The notes under the pieces are model-generated. The model saw only the letters and a list, made by a program, of their open reading frames with translations. It was not told the origin of the DNA and ran no database searches. DNA of 64,000 nucleotides from Mycobacterium sherrisii. Lineage in GTDB: Bacteria; Actinomycetota; Actinomycetes; Mycobacteriales; Mycobacteriaceae. Positions within the stretch are counted from its first letter, which is position 1, and every line of letters starts with the position of its first letter. The translations under genes and the position numbers were made by a program. Of the stretch, positions 17,178 to 27,895 are shown one piece after another. The stretch is from contig NZ_LQPT01000020.1 of assembly GCF_002102355.1 (NCBI RefSeq), positions 1-64,000 on the forward strand, given 5' to 3'.

Positions 17178-18785
17178 TCACACCATCCCGTTGATCACGA
17201 ACTGGGACAACTCCTTACCCGTCTTGCCGTCGTAGGCGTGCACCGTGCACACCAGACAGGAGTCGAAACTGCGGGCCACGTGACCCAGCTCGACCGGGTC
17301 TTCGGCATCCACGATGGGCGAACCGACCAGCGCGCTCTCGATCGGGCCGAGCACCGCTCCGCTGTCCCGCGGGCCGATGTTCCACGCAGTGGGCGTGACC
17401 ACCTGATAGTTCTTGATCTTGTTGTCCTCGAGCACAATCCAGTCCGACAGTGCGCCGCGGGCCGCCTCGGTGGACCCGAATCCCATCCCTTCGGCGTGTT
17501 CGGTCGGCTTGGAGTAGAAGCTCTCCTTGAGGTCGAGCTGGTCCAGCCATTGGCGGGTCCACTTGTAGTACTTCGGCCCCTCGTGCATGCGGGCCAGCTG
17601 GCGGACCATCACGCTGGGCCCGATCTGGTTCATGATGTCCACGAACAGCGGGTCGTTGTCCTGATGCGCGGCGGCGTTGGGACCGCCCGCGGCCATCCGG
17701 CGGGCCAGCGGTCCGGCTTCCAGCGGGATGTTGCCCAGGTTGCCCACGGCGTACCGCGGCGATTTGGCCCAGCTGTACTTGCCCTGTTTGCGCCCCAGCT
17801 CCGGATCGATCGGGATCGTCTCGCCCTCGAACGGGTGCAGCGGGCGGCTGCCCTCGTAGAACGAATGGGTGACGTCCTCGCGGACGTTGGCCTGGTCGAA
17901 CTCGTACCATTGCCCCCTGGCGTAGACCCCGGAACGTCCGATCAGCGCGGCGTTGCGCCCGGCGATGGTCGGGTTCTCATACAACGACGGGTCGAAGTAG
18001 GTGCCGGTGGAAATGTAGTTGCCGACGCCGGCGCCGTACTTGTCCAGGCCGACGTCCAGGCAGTAGCGGATGAAAAAGCCGCAGTCGCTGTTGTATTGGG
18101 ATTCGTTCTCGTCCACCCAGGCGAGCACGTCTGCCCAGCTCTTGTTCTCCAGCCAGCGGTCGATGCTGCACCCCAGCCAGCGCGCTTCCAGCCAGTTGTC
18201 CTTCCAGTGCTCGAGGATCGCGATCGAACGCGTGACGTCCGACAGCGTCGGTGCGCACATCACCCCACCGGGCACCATGAAACTCGAGTGCGGCCACTGC
18301 CCGCCGAAGATCGCGTAAACCTCGACCGGCTTCGCCGAAAGCACCACGCCCGGTTGATAACTCGTGCCGACGTACGGGGCGAACCGGCGCACCGCTTCGT
18401 CATAGAGCTTGGACTTCGCGTAGTTCTTGTTGGTCAGGTCGATTGCGAACAGCGCATAAAAGTAGCGCGGGATGGACTGCAGCGTCTCGCAGGCCTGGCA
18501 GATGTTGCGCACCAGGGTGGCGTTGGGTGGCATGTGCGTTCGCCACGCGGTATCCAAGGCGTACGCCGACTTGTAGAGGTGGCTGCCACCGCAGATGCCG
18601 CAGATCCGCGGGCACACGATGAGGCCGGCCTGAGGATCCTTACCCCGCAGGATGATTTCGAAGCCCCGGAACATCGCGGCCTCCGTCCAGGCCGACGTGA
18701 CGACGCCGTCCTCAACGGTGACGCGAACGTCGAGGTCTCCCTCGACGCGGCCCAATGGGCTGACATAGAGGTCGAGCGCGGTCAT
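17178..18785 (-). CDS. hucL: Group 2a [NiFe] hydrogenase large subunit HucL
   Basis: A 535-residue catalytic subunit that oxidises H2. The NiFe site cysteines are in RICGICGG (Cys62, Cys65) and in DSCLVCTVH (Cys510, Cys513), where DSC replaces the more common DPC. A 19-residue tail after His516 should be cut by the maturation protease. The sequence agrees very closely with the Huc enzyme of M. smegmatis, which is known to oxidise H2 down to atmospheric levels, to be oxygen-insensitive, and to be cytoplasmic and membrane-associated. ATG at 18785 has a strong AGGAGG ribosome site. It lies 54 bases after hucS. Confidence 0.96.
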   Translation of the reverse strand: MTALDLYVSPLGRVEGDLDVRVTVEDGVVTSAWTEAAMFRGFEIILRGKDPQAGLIVCPRICGICGGSHLYKSAYALDTAWRTHMPPNATLVRNICQACETLQSIPRYFYALFAIDLTNKNYAKSKLYDEAVRRFAPYVGTSYQPGVVLSAKPVEVYAIFGGQWPHSSFMVPGGVMCAPTLSDVTRSIAILEHWKDNWLEARWLGCSIDRWLENKSWADVLAWVDENESQYNSDCGFFIRYCLDVGLDKYGAGVGNYISTGTYFDPSLYENPTIAGRNAALIGRSGVYARGQWYEFDQANVREDVTHSFYEGSRPLHPFEGETIPIDPELGRKQGKYSWAKSPRYAVGNLGNIPLEAGPLARRMAAGGPNAAAHQDNDPLFVDIMNQIGPSVMVRQLARMHEGPKYYKWTRQWLDQLDLKESFYSKPTEHAEGMGFGSTEAARGALSDWIVLEDNKIKNYQVVTPTAWNIGPRDSGAVLGPIESALVGSPIVDAEDPVELGHVARSFDSCLVCTVHAYDGKTGKELSQFVINGMV

Positions 18786-18839
18786 GGATAGTCCTCCTGA
18801 AAGTTGTTGCGAGACCGGGGCTGTGGGTGTGCCGAGTCG

Positions 18840-19811
18840 TCAGACGACGAACATGTCTTCCTTGGACCATTGCGGGGCGGCGATGCGGGCGGCCGCGGCG
18901 TGGGCCATGTAGGTGAGGTGATCCGAGCCCTCCGGAACCTCCCGGGGGATCATGCCGCTGACCTTCTGTGTCTTGAACACGGTTCCCGGCGCCAGGTCGA
19001 AGTGTGGAAATTCCGGTTCGGTGCAGCCCAGGCACGGCATGCCGGCCCGGGTCTTCGACGACTGGCGGTTCCACAAGATCCGGTTGCATGGCGAGTGCGT
19101 CATCGGACCCCGACAGCCGAATTCGTAGAACAGGCAGCCGGTGCGGGTACCCTCACCGAAGGACATCGTCGACTGCTTGTATTCGAAGAATTGCACTCGG
19201 GTACAGCCGGTTTGGGTAAACGTCTTGAAGAAGGTCTCCGGCCGGTGCAACTCGTCCAGGGTGATGTCGCCGGCCCGCCCGGTCGCCAAGGCGACCAGGA
19301 TTTGGGTGATCCAGTCGGGGTGTGCGGGACAACCGGGGATGTTGATCACGGGCAGGCCCATCTTGGACCGGAAGTCGGGGCCCAGGAACCCGCCCTTGTC
19401 GCGCTTGTGGAACTGCAGGCCGGTCGACGCCGATGGGTTGGGCTCCATGGCCGGGATGCCGCCGAAGCACGCACAGTCGCCGATGGCTACCACGATCTGC
19501 GCCGCGCCCGCGAGGTCGGTGACCCAGTCCTTCATCGCGCGGTCGGCGAACATGTCCATGCGCCCGGTGCCGTTGGGCGCCTCGATCACCGTGCCCTCGA
19601 ATACGAAGATATCCAGCGGCCGGTCGCCGTTGGCGCAGTCCCAGAAAACTTTCTGCGCATTTTTCCCGAGCTCCAGCCCCAATGACGGGTGCCACAATAA
19701 ATCGAGCCCGAAGTCGACAATCAGATCGACGACATTCGGCTCCTCGGCATTGAGAAATGACATGGTATTTCCGCTGCATGCCCCGCCTTGAAACCATAAA
19801 ACGGAAGCCAT
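18840..19811 (-). CDS. hucS: Group 2a [NiFe] hydrogenase small subunit HucS
   Basis: A 323-residue electron-transfer subunit carrying three iron-sulfur clusters. It has no twin-arginine signal peptide, as expected for group 2a. Cysteines are seen in GGACSGN, GDCACFGGIPA, IPGCPAHPDW, TGCLFYEFGC, HSPCNR and MPCLGC. The first motif keeps one Cys where many hydrogenases have CxxC; the M. smegmatis Huc structure has [3Fe-4S] clusters, which fits. ATG at 19811 follows GAGAGGAG. It is the second gene of the operon. Confidence 0.95.
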   Translation of the reverse strand: MASVLWFQGGACSGNTMSFLNAEEPNVVDLIVDFGLDLLWHPSLGLELGKNAQKVFWDCANGDRPLDIFVFEGTVIEAPNGTGRMDMFADRAMKDWVTDLAGAAQIVVAIGDCACFGGIPAMEPNPSASTGLQFHKRDKGGFLGPDFRSKMGLPVINIPGCPAHPDWITQILVALATGRAGDITLDELHRPETFFKTFTQTGCTRVQFFEYKQSTMSFGEGTRTGCLFYEFGCRGPMTHSPCNRILWNRQSSKTRAGMPCLGCTEPEFPHFDLAPGTVFKTQKVSGMIPREVPEGSDHLTYMAHAAAARIAAPQWSKEDMFVV

Positions 19812-19874
19812 AGGAACTCCTCTCGGAATAACGGTCGAGGGCGCGACCGCGGGATAATCGTGGGCGAAAGTTTG

Positions 19875-20438
19875 TTATTGCGGGAGATGCTTGCCGAACG
19901 CACGGGCTACCTGCACCAGGAAGCCCAGGCCGCGGTTGATGTCCTTGTCCCTGGTCACCCGCCAGAGTCCGAACAACCCCTTGGGGCCACCGGGGTCCGC
20001 CTTGGCTGCGGCCTTGCCTTCGACGAGGGCCTGACCCAGCTCGGCCAGCACGTCGGTCGCCCGCGGGTCGATGAGAGGCGACTGCAGGATCTTGGTCAAC
20101 GCCGGCGTCGCCGTCACGAGCGCCGCCGCCAGCGACGCCAGACTCGCGGCGAGCGCCTGCATGTCGACCGATCGCAGCTCGGATGCCACACCGTCGAAAC
20201 CGGGCAGATTGGCGCTCGACGCCTCCCGTGCTCCGGTCCGCAGCTCGTCGACCGCGGACGCCAGCGTGTCGGTGATCTCGTCACCGCGTCGGACGAAGCC
20301 GTCTAGGCCGGTCAGCAGGATCGCCAGCAGATCGGCGTGGTCGAGCAAGTCGTTCAGCGACGCGGCGACGGCGGGGTCGTCGAGCCGGTCGCGCAGTTGG
20401 TCGGCCGGCGAGATGGCGACGTGACCGTTTGCCGACAT
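19875..20438 (-). CDS. hucM: HucM-type DUF1641 scaffold protein
   Basis: A 187-residue protein with an N-terminal helical region and a DUF1641-like core near residues 145-187 (GLFGLWRVTRDKDINRGLGF). In M. smegmatis, HucM forms the stalk that holds Huc dimers together and guides menaquinone to the enzyme. First gene of the minus-strand operon, as in M. smegmatis. ATG at 20438 is chosen because CAAGGAGGTGCC lies just before it; the longer frame to 20507 would bury that ribosome site. Confidence 0.85.
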   Translation of the reverse strand: MSANGHVAISPADQLRDRLDDPAVAASLNDLLDHADLLAILLTGLDGFVRRGDEITDTLASAVDELRTGAREASSANLPGFDGVASELRSVDMQALAASLASLAAALVTATPALTKILQSPLIDPRATDVLAELGQALVEGKAAAKADPGGPKGLFGLWRVTRDKDINRGLGFLVQVARAFGKHLPQ

Positions 20439-20693
20439 GGCACCTCCTTGAGGGATCGGGCGGGCTGGTCCCGATTCCGAGTGAACCGCAGCGGGCTGTG
20501 GCCTCAATCACAAGCTAGCGGCCAGTGTGCACTGTGCCTATCGTTTTCACGCAGCTGCTGTCAGGATTGCGAAGAGTTAGGCGCGTTGGCGCGCGCTGGG
20601 CCAGCAGGAGACTTGCATGATCGCCACAGATTATTTAGGCAACTCTTCATCTTTCGATGACGCGTCCACACGCCCCCGAGCAGGTGATTCGCG
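20439..20693. promoter_or_regulatory. Divergent promoter region hucM / AraC regulator
   Basis: This 255-base gap separates the start of the hydrogenase operon (minus strand) from the AraC-type gene (plus strand), so it must hold both promoters. A short dyad, CAGTG-TG-CACTG at 20523-20534, is the clearest symmetric site and could be an operator. No convincing -35/-10 pair stands out by eye. Long leader sequence of more than 100 bases is possible for hucM. Confidence 0.5.
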
Positions 20694-21755
20694 GTGTCGC
20701 GGCTGACGCGTCTGGGCTATATCGACATCCGCCGGACGGCGAATCCGGTGCGGCGCAAGGTGCGCTCGCGCGGGGTCCCGCCCGCCCTGGCCGGCAACGA
20801 GATCTTCTACACCGAGAACCCGACCGAGGCCAGGCGGTTGATGGCCAAGGCGTTGGCGCCGTTGTCGTTGCAGGTCGGGCCTGACGACGCTGCGGGGTTT
20901 GCTGCGACTATGAACGGCGTACGGCTGCGCAACGTGAGCATGCTCTACCTCGACGTGCACGTCGCGGCCACCATCGACATCCCGGTACTCGGCCAGTACT
21001 TCGGCGTGCACATGCCGATGAACGGGCGGGCGCTGGTCGAGCACCGCGGCCGCAGCTTCGAAGCCAACACGATCCGGGCACTGGTGACGAGCCCCGGCGA
21101 GGCGCTACGGATCCAGTTCGACCACGACTCCCCGCAACTGTTGATCAGGATCGAACAGCGCGCGATGGCGGCTCACCTGACCCGGCTGCTGGGCAGAAGC
21201 TTGTCCAAGCCGCTGGTGTTCGAGCCGGATTTCGACCTGGCCACCGAGGCCGCGATGCGGTGGCACACCGCCGTGCAACTCATCCACACCGAGGTGTTCC
21301 ATCCGGGATCGCTGATCCAGCGAGGCCAGGGCATCGGGGCCATCGAAGAATTGGTCATGAGCACGCTGCTGCAGCTGCAACCGTCCAATTACCACGCGGA
21401 GTTTCTGCAGCCTGCCCAGCCGGACCCGCGCCGGGCCGTGGTCCATGACGCGATGAACTACATCGACGATCACCTCGCCGAGCGCATCACGATGGACGAT
21501 CTAGCCAAGGCGGTGCACATGAGTGTCCGCTCGGTCCAGCAGGGTTTCCGCGAGGAGTTGAACATGACACCGATGACCTACGTTCGCGAGCGCCGGCTGG
21601 AACGGGTGCACGAGGAACTCATGGACGCCATGCCCACCGATGGGATCACCGTCACCGCCGTCGCCGAGCGTTGGGGTTTCCACCACCTCGGCAGTTTCGC
21701 CGTGGAGTACCGCAAGCGGTGGGGTGAGGCGCCGTCCGACACGCTGCGGCGCTAG
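20694..21755 (+). CDS. AraC-family transcriptional regulator next to the hydrogenase operon
   Basis: A 353-residue regulator. Residues 30-210 form an AraC-binding-like (cupin) sensor domain; residues 250-353 carry two helix-turn-helix motifs, the first near ITMDDLAKAVHMSVRSVQQG and the second near ITVTAVAERWGFHHLGSFAV. The GTG at 20694 is the first good start in frame. Transcribed away from hucM, it is the obvious candidate regulator of the hydrogenase operon, although AraC regulators of this type also serve catabolic genes. Its ligand is unknown. Confidence 0.85.
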   Translation: MSRLTRLGYIDIRRTANPVRRKVRSRGVPPALAGNEIFYTENPTEARRLMAKALAPLSLQVGPDDAAGFAATMNGVRLRNVSMLYLDVHVAATIDIPVLGQYFGVHMPMNGRALVEHRGRSFEANTIRALVTSPGEALRIQFDHDSPQLLIRIEQRAMAAHLTRLLGRSLSKPLVFEPDFDLATEAAMRWHTAVQLIHTEVFHPGSLIQRGQGIGAIEELVMSTLLQLQPSNYHAEFLQPAQPDPRRAVVHDAMNYIDDHLAERITMDDLAKAVHMSVRSVQQGFREELNMTPMTYVRERRLERVHEELMDAMPTDGITVTAVAERWGFHHLGSFAVEYRKRWGEAPSDTLRR

Positions 21756-21772
21756 GGCCGCCGCTACACCGC

Positions 21773-22675
21773 CTACGACGCGCGGCGCACGGCGCTGACC
21801 TGCCGCCAGCCCAGCTCGGGGTGCGAGACCAGATGCCGGATCAGCAGCTCGGTCGCCATCGGCGGGGTGCGTTGGCTGACGACGTACCAGGGCCGCTTGA
21901 TCGGGGTGCCCGCGACGGGCAGCTCGATCAGCGCCCCGGCTTCGAGCTCCCGCTGCACCGCCTGGCGCGACACCAGCGTGACGCCCAGCCCCGCGACCGC
22001 CGCCGACACCACGGCGCCGTGCGACCCCAGGACCAGCTGCGGGGGCGCCACGTCGAGCTCCTCGAGCAACGTCATCAGCGTCGAGCGGGTCCCCGAACCC
22101 TGCTCACGCAACAACCAGGTGGCCGTCGCCGGCGCAAAGCCCTCGGCCAGGTCCGGACGGCCCACGACAATCAGGGTGTTCGGGCTGGTCGCGCGCACCC
22201 GGACCTTCGAACGCAGCTCCTCGGGCGGGCGGCCGGCGAAGACCAGGTCGACTTCGTGTCGCGACAGCATCGGCCACAGCGCGCCGCGTGCGGCCACCTC
22301 GACGTGCAGCACCACGCGGGGGTGTTGCTCACGAAACGACGCCAGCGCCGCGGGGATCAGCAGCTCCCCCGCCGATGTCACCGCGGCCAGCCGAATCGAA
22401 CCGGTTTCCGGATCCGCCTCGCCGCGCGCGGCCAGGATCGCTTCGTCGTGCAGGCCGAGGATCCGTCGTGCGTACTCGACGTAGCGCAGCCCCGCCGGCG
22501 TCAGGCGCACGCCCCGACCGTGGCGGTCGACCAGGGTGATCCCGATGTCGCTGCTGAGTGCCCGCAGCGCCGACGAAATCGAGGACTCGGTGACGACCAG
22601 ACGTTCGGCGGCGCCGCGCACCGAACCGGTATCGGCGACCTCGACCAGCGCCCGCAGCCGCGCATTGGTCGTCAC
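21773..22675 (-). CDS. cbbR: LysR-family regulator CbbR
   Basis: A 300-residue LysR-type regulator. The N-terminal winged helix-turn-helix ([20 protein letters not shown]) is followed by a substrate-binding-like effector domain. The GTG at 22675 overlaps the cbbX stop as GTGA. A frame reaching 22843 would add 56 non-family residues antisense-like inside cbbX, so it is rejected. CbbR proteins activate Calvin cycle operons in response to metabolites such as RuBP or NADPH. Here cbbR is the last gene of the rbcL operon, whereas it is usually transcribed divergently from it. The likely target is the rbcL/aldolase intergenic region. Confidence 0.85.
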   Translation of the reverse strand: MTTNARLRALVEVADTGSVRGAAERLVVTESSISSALRALSSDIGITLVDRHGRGVRLTPAGLRYVEYARRILGLHDEAILAARGEADPETGSIRLAAVTSAGELLIPAALASFREQHPRVVLHVEVAARGALWPMLSRHEVDLVFAGRPPEELRSKVRVRATSPNTLIVVGRPDLAEGFAPATATWLLREQGSGTRSTLMTLLEELDVAPPQLVLGSHGAVVSAAVAGLGVTLVSRQAVQRELEAGALIELPVAGTPIKRPWYVVSQRTPPMATELLIRHLVSHPELGWRQVSAVRRAS

Positions 22676-23628
22676 GCGCTCTCCCGTGTGTCGAACACCC
22701 GACTGGCGAGCAGATCCACCGCTTCGATCGTGGTCAGTTCGGGCAGCCCGACCGGCGTGCCGGTTTGTTCCAGCAATCGCCGCGCGTGCCGCAGCCGGGC
22801 GCGCTCTAGGGCGTTGCGCACGCTGCGTGCGTTGGCGAACCATGGCTGGTCGCGACGGCGATGCAGGTATTGCCGCAGCACGGCGCGCGCATCGTCGGAA
22901 AACCGGTACCCCAGGCCGGTGATCATCAACCCGGCGATGTCCTCGAGCTCGCCCACCGTGTAGTCCGGGAAGGCGATGTGGTGCGCGATCCGGCTCTGCA
23001 TGCCCGGATTGGCGGAGAAGAACTGGTCCATTTTGTCTGCGTAGCCGGCCAATATCACCACCAGGTCGTCGCGGTTGTTTTCCATCACCTGCAGCAGGAT
23101 TTCGATGGCTTCGCCGCCGTAGTCCCGCTCGTTCTCGATCTTGTAGAGGTAGTAGGCCTCGTCGATGAACAACACGCCACCCATCGCCCGTTTGATGACG
23201 TCCTTGGTTTTGGGAGCGGTGTGTCCGACGTACTCGCCGACCAGATCGTCGCGGGTGACGCTGACCAAATGGCCGCGCCGCAGATAGCCCAGCCGGTGCA
23301 ACAGATCGGCCATCCGCGTCGCCACCGTGGTCTTGCCGGTGCCGGGATTGCCGGTGAAGGACATGTGCAGGGTGGGCTGCGGGGCGCTGACGCCGAAGCG
23401 CTCCCGCATCCGGTCGACCAGCAGCAGCGCCGCGATCTCGGCGATGCGGGTTTTCACCGGTTCCAGACCCACCAGCTCGCGGTCCAGCGCCGAGAGCACC
23501 TCGTCGACGCCCGAGGCCGCCCGCGCCGCCGCCAGATCGACGACGGCGTCCGGGCCGAGCACCTCGAGTTCGCCGGCATCGCCCGGGTCCGGGCCGGCGT
23601 CACCGGGCCGGAAACCAAACGCGGTCAT
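22672..23628 (-). CDS. cbbX: Red-type RuBisCO activase CbbX
   Basis: A 318-residue AAA+ ATPase. Walker A is GNPGTGKT (residues 93-100), Walker B is [12 protein letters not shown], and sensor residues follow in [11 protein letters not shown]. The CbbX pore loop region is YVGHTAP. CbbX pulls on the C-terminus of red-type RbcL to release inhibitory sugar phosphates. Presence of CbbX agrees with a red-type RuBisCO. ATG at 23628 lies 29 bases inside the 3' end of rbcS. The C-terminal region is rich in Arg as usual. Confidence 0.93.
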   Translation of the reverse strand: MTAFGFRPGDAGPDPGDAGELEVLGPDAVVDLAAARAASGVDEVLSALDRELVGLEPVKTRIAEIAALLLVDRMRERFGVSAPQPTLHMSFTGNPGTGKTTVATRMADLLHRLGYLRRGHLVSVTRDDLVGEYVGHTAPKTKDVIKRAMGGVLFIDEAYYLYKIENERDYGGEAIEILLQVMENNRDDLVVILAGYADKMDQFFSANPGMQSRIAHHIAFPDYTVGELEDIAGLMITGLGYRFSDDARAVLRQYLHRRRDQPWFANARSVRNALERARLRHARRLLEQTGTPVGLPELTTIEAVDLLASRVFDTRESA

Positions 23629-24052
23629 GGCGATATTCGTACCGCTGCCCGACCGGCCGAGCCGTCGCGTATGCGTAGGTCGTGTAACCGATCTGCCGGT
23701 TGGCCCGCTCGGCGCGCTCCAGCCGGAACCCGGGCTCTTCGGCGGGCCGGTTGACGATGAACGAGAACGCCGTGGTCTGCCGGCCCAGGCTGGCGTCGTA
23801 GGCGTTGAGCCGGACGTAGCTGTTCGGGTTCGCCGCCCGGCAGGCATTCATCTCGAGCAGCACCCCGGCCGCGTCTTTGAGATCGAACATCGGCAGCCCC
23901 CACATCTCCCAGTACGTGTTGCGTGGATGGGGGTCGTCGGTGAACTCCACCGACAACGGCCACCCATGGTCGAGCGCATAGGTGATTTGTGCGGTGATCT
24001 CCTGATCCGTGAAGTCGGGCAAGTAAGAAAACGTGCCCTGCGTGATTCGCAT
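23600..24052 (-). CDS. rbcS: RuBisCO small subunit
   Basis: A 150-residue red-type (form IC/IE-like) small subunit. Hallmarks are the N-terminus [16 protein letters not shown], the core [15 protein letters not shown], and the long C-terminal extension with [13 protein letters not shown], which in red-type enzymes forms the beta-hairpin lining the central channel. It lies 21 bases after rbcL. Its 3' end overlaps cbbX by 29 bases in another frame, so the last residues are constrained by two reading frames. Confidence 0.95.
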   Translation of the reverse strand: MRITQGTFSYLPDFTDQEITAQITYALDHGWPLSVEFTDDPHPRNTYWEMWGLPMFDLKDAAGVLLEMNACRAANPNSYVRLNAYDASLGRQTTAFSFIVNRPAEEPGFRLERAERANRQIGYTTYAYATARPVGQRYEYRHDRVWFPAR

Positions 24053-24073
24053 GGGGTGGACCTTTCGGACGAG

Positions 24074-25673
<1,600 letters not shown>

Positions 25674-26672
25674 ATGAGCACATGCGCACAGACCGCCCAG
25701 GCCATGCTGGCGTCCGGCAAGGGCATCCTCGCCGCCGACGAGAGCATCGCGACCATGTCCGCGCGGCTGGAACAGGCGGGCGTCACCGCGACCGCGGACA
25801 GCCGGCGCACCTACCGCGAGATCCTGGCCACCACGCCGGGCCTGGCCGACGGGGTTTCCGGGATCATCTTCTGCGAGGAAACGCTGGGGCAGGTGACCAG
25901 CGACGGGCGCCCGTTCCCCCAGGCCGTCCGCGACCTCGGCATGCTGCCCGGCATCAAGGTGGACACCGGCGCCAAGCCCGGTCCGGGCCTGCCCGGTGAA
26001 ACAGTGACCGAGGGGTTGGACGGGTTAGCCGCGCGCCTGGCCCGCTACGCCGAGATGGGCGCGGCCTTCGCCAAGTGGCGTGCGGTATTCGCCATCGACG
26101 CCGCGACACCCAGCCGAGGAGCCATCGTCAGCAACGCCAACGCGCTGGCGCGCTACGCGGCCGCCTGCCAGCAGGCGGGCCTCGTGCCGATCGTCGAACC
26201 CGAGGTGCTGATGACCGGATCGCACAGCATCGAGCGCTGCGCCGAGGTGACGGCAAGCGTGCACGCCGCCGTGCGGCAACAATTGAACCTGTTGCGTGTG
26301 GACCTGTCCGGCATCGTGCTCAAGCCCAACATGGTCATCGAAGGCGAAGAGCACCCGGTGCAGGCGACGCCGGAACAGGTTGCCGAGGCAACGATATCGG
26401 TCCTGCGCGGCTGGCCGGCGAAATTGGCTGGTGTCGCGTTTCTTTCGGGCGGGCAGCCGCCCAGCCGGGCGACCGCGAACCTGGCAGCGATGCAAGCACA
26501 CCGCACGCCGTGGCCGTTGACATTCTCCTTCGGTCGAGCGCTGGTGTCGCCGGCGTTGGCGGCCTGGGGCGGCGTCGAGACGAGGGTCGCCGCGGCACAG
26601 CACGCGCTCTCCGAGCACGTGGCGGCGAACTCCGCCGCCGTGCAGCTGCAGGCGTCGCTTCAGTCGGCCTGA
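25674..26672 (+). CDS. Fructose-bisphosphate aldolase, class I
   Basis: A 332-residue class I (Schiff-base) aldolase. The N-terminus has GKGILAADES, the family signature, and the Schiff-base lysine is in VLKPNMVIEG near residue 221; SGGQ follows near residue 263. The usual mycobacterial aldolase is the class II zinc enzyme, so this extra aldolase probably serves the Calvin cycle, making fructose- and possibly sedoheptulose-bisphosphate. ATG at 25674 follows ACAGGAGC; a longer frame to 25644 lacks a ribosome site. It faces rbcL across a shared promoter region and overlaps the sensor kinase gene tail to tail by 13 bases. Confidence 0.92.
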   Translation: MSTCAQTAQAMLASGKGILAADESIATMSARLEQAGVTATADSRRTYREILATTPGLADGVSGIIFCEETLGQVTSDGRPFPQAVRDLGMLPGIKVDTGAKPGPGLPGETVTEGLDGLAARLARYAEMGAAFAKWRAVFAIDAATPSRGAIVSNANALARYAAACQQAGLVPIVEPEVLMTGSHSIERCAEVTASVHAAVRQQLNLLRVDLSGIVLKPNMVIEGEEHPVQATPEQVAEATISVLRGWPAKLAGVAFLSGGQPPSRATANLAAMQAHRTPWPLTFSFGRALVSPALAAWGGVETRVAAAQHALSEHVAANSAAVQLQASLQSA

Positions 26673-27895
26673 TTGGCGCGCCGGGCATCGCCCAACGGCA
26701 CGGTCACCGTCACCGTGGTGCCGGATGGGGGGCCGGAACTCACCGACCGCACGGATAACCGGCCGCCGACCAGCTCCGCACGCTCGGTCATGGACAACAT
26801 GCCGTAACTGGTCAAGGCCCGAGGGGGTGCGGAATCGGGCGCGTCCAAGCCGCGGATGCCTATCCCGTCGTCGGCGACTTCGAGTCGAGCGACTCCCGCT
26901 TCGACCGCGAAGCGCACGCTCGCCGTCAGCGCGCGGGAGTGTTTGACGACGTTCTGCAGGCACTCCTGGGCGATGCGGTACAGCGCGACCTCGACGTGTT
27001 CGGGCAGGCGTTCGTCGGCCAGCTGCAGGTCGAGATCCACCTCGGGGATCGTCGACGCCAGGCTGGCCAACCCACCGGCCAGACCCAGGTCGTCCAGCAC
27101 CGGCGGACGCAGCCCGCCGATCGCCGACCGCGCCTCGGCCAGCGTGAGATCGACTAGGTCCCGGGCCTTTTCGAGTTGTTCGGAAGCCTCGGCGGTGTCG
27201 TCCGTCTCGACCGCGTGCGCCGCGGCATCGAGTCGGTAGCTCAGGCTCACCAGCCGCTGCGAGATCCCGTCATGGATGTCCCCGGCCAATCGCCTGCGCT
27301 CGGACTCTTGCGCGGCGATCACCTGTTCGGCGAAGCTGCCGTGCACGCGTTCCCGGGCGGCCAGCTGCCGGTGCATGCGAGCTTGATCCAGCGCGCCGGC
27401 GGTCAGTCGGCCGATCGCCAGCAACAGCTGGATGTCGCGGTCGGTGAACTCACGCCGCGCAACCGTGTGCACGTTGAGCACACCGACGAGTCCACCCAAC
27501 CCGGTTTCCATCGGGACCGACGCCATCGACGTGAAGTCCGACCCCCGCAATGCCGGGATCGGGACATAGCGCGGGTCCTCTTCCTTTCCGCTGGTGATGA
27601 CGACGGGGTCGCGGTTTTGAGCTACCCAACCGGAGACGCCTTCGCCCAAGCGCAGCTGAACCTGGCCGATGCATTCGTCGAACGGCGGCGTGGCGCCGGC
27701 CAGCGTGAGCGACTCCCCGGAGTCGTCGAGCACATGCACGAAGCACACATCGGAGGCGGTAGCCGCGGTGATCAGCCGGGCCACGGCCGCGGCCACCGGC
27801 TCCACGGCCGGGCCGCTGCCCGTGGCGGCCACGATGTCGAGCAGCAGCGCCACCTCGCGGTCCGCGTCCACCAGGCCCCGGACCGATCCAGTCAC
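26660..27895 (-). CDS. GAF-domain sensor histidine kinase (HisKA_3 type)
   Basis: A 411-residue kinase without membrane spans. Residues 20-175 are a GAF sensor domain; the dimerisation/phosphoacceptor segment is ESERRRLAGDIHDGISQRL with His208; the C-terminal ATPase domain has EALY-like RIAQECLQNVVKH and DDGIGI. This layout resembles DevS/DosS-type kinases but with a single GAF domain; no heme ligand can be assigned by eye. GTG at 27895 overlaps the response-regulator stop as GTGA. A cytoplasmic sensor inside a CBB cluster could read redox state or a metabolite. Confidence 0.88.
   Translation of the reverse strand: MTGSVRGLVDADREVALLLDIVAATGSGPAVEPVAAAVARLITAATASDVCFVHVLDDSGESLTLAGATPPFDECIGQVQLRLGEGVSGWVAQNRDPVVITSGKEEDPRYVPIPALRGSDFTSMASVPMETGLGGLVGVLNVHTVARREFTDRDIQLLLAIGRLTAGALDQARMHRQLAARERVHGSFAEQVIAAQESERRRLAGDIHDGISQRLVSLSYRLDAAAHAVETDDTAEASEQLEKARDLVDLTLAEARSAIGGLRPPVLDDLGLAGGLASLASTIPEVDLDLQLADERLPEHVEVALYRIAQECLQNVVKHSRALTASVRFAVEAGVARLEVADDGIGIRGLDAPDSAPPRALTSYGMLSMTERAELVGGRLSVRSVSSGPPSGTTVTVTVPLGDARRANQAD

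Noticed and set aside
16974-18791. A 605-codon plus-strand frame opposite hucL
   Set aside because: Shadow of hucL; no start signal and no domain.
17178-19811. Group 1h (Hhy) hydrogenase
   Set aside because: HucS/HucL sequence, no need of a leader, presence of HucM and the accessory order match the group 2a Huc enzyme.
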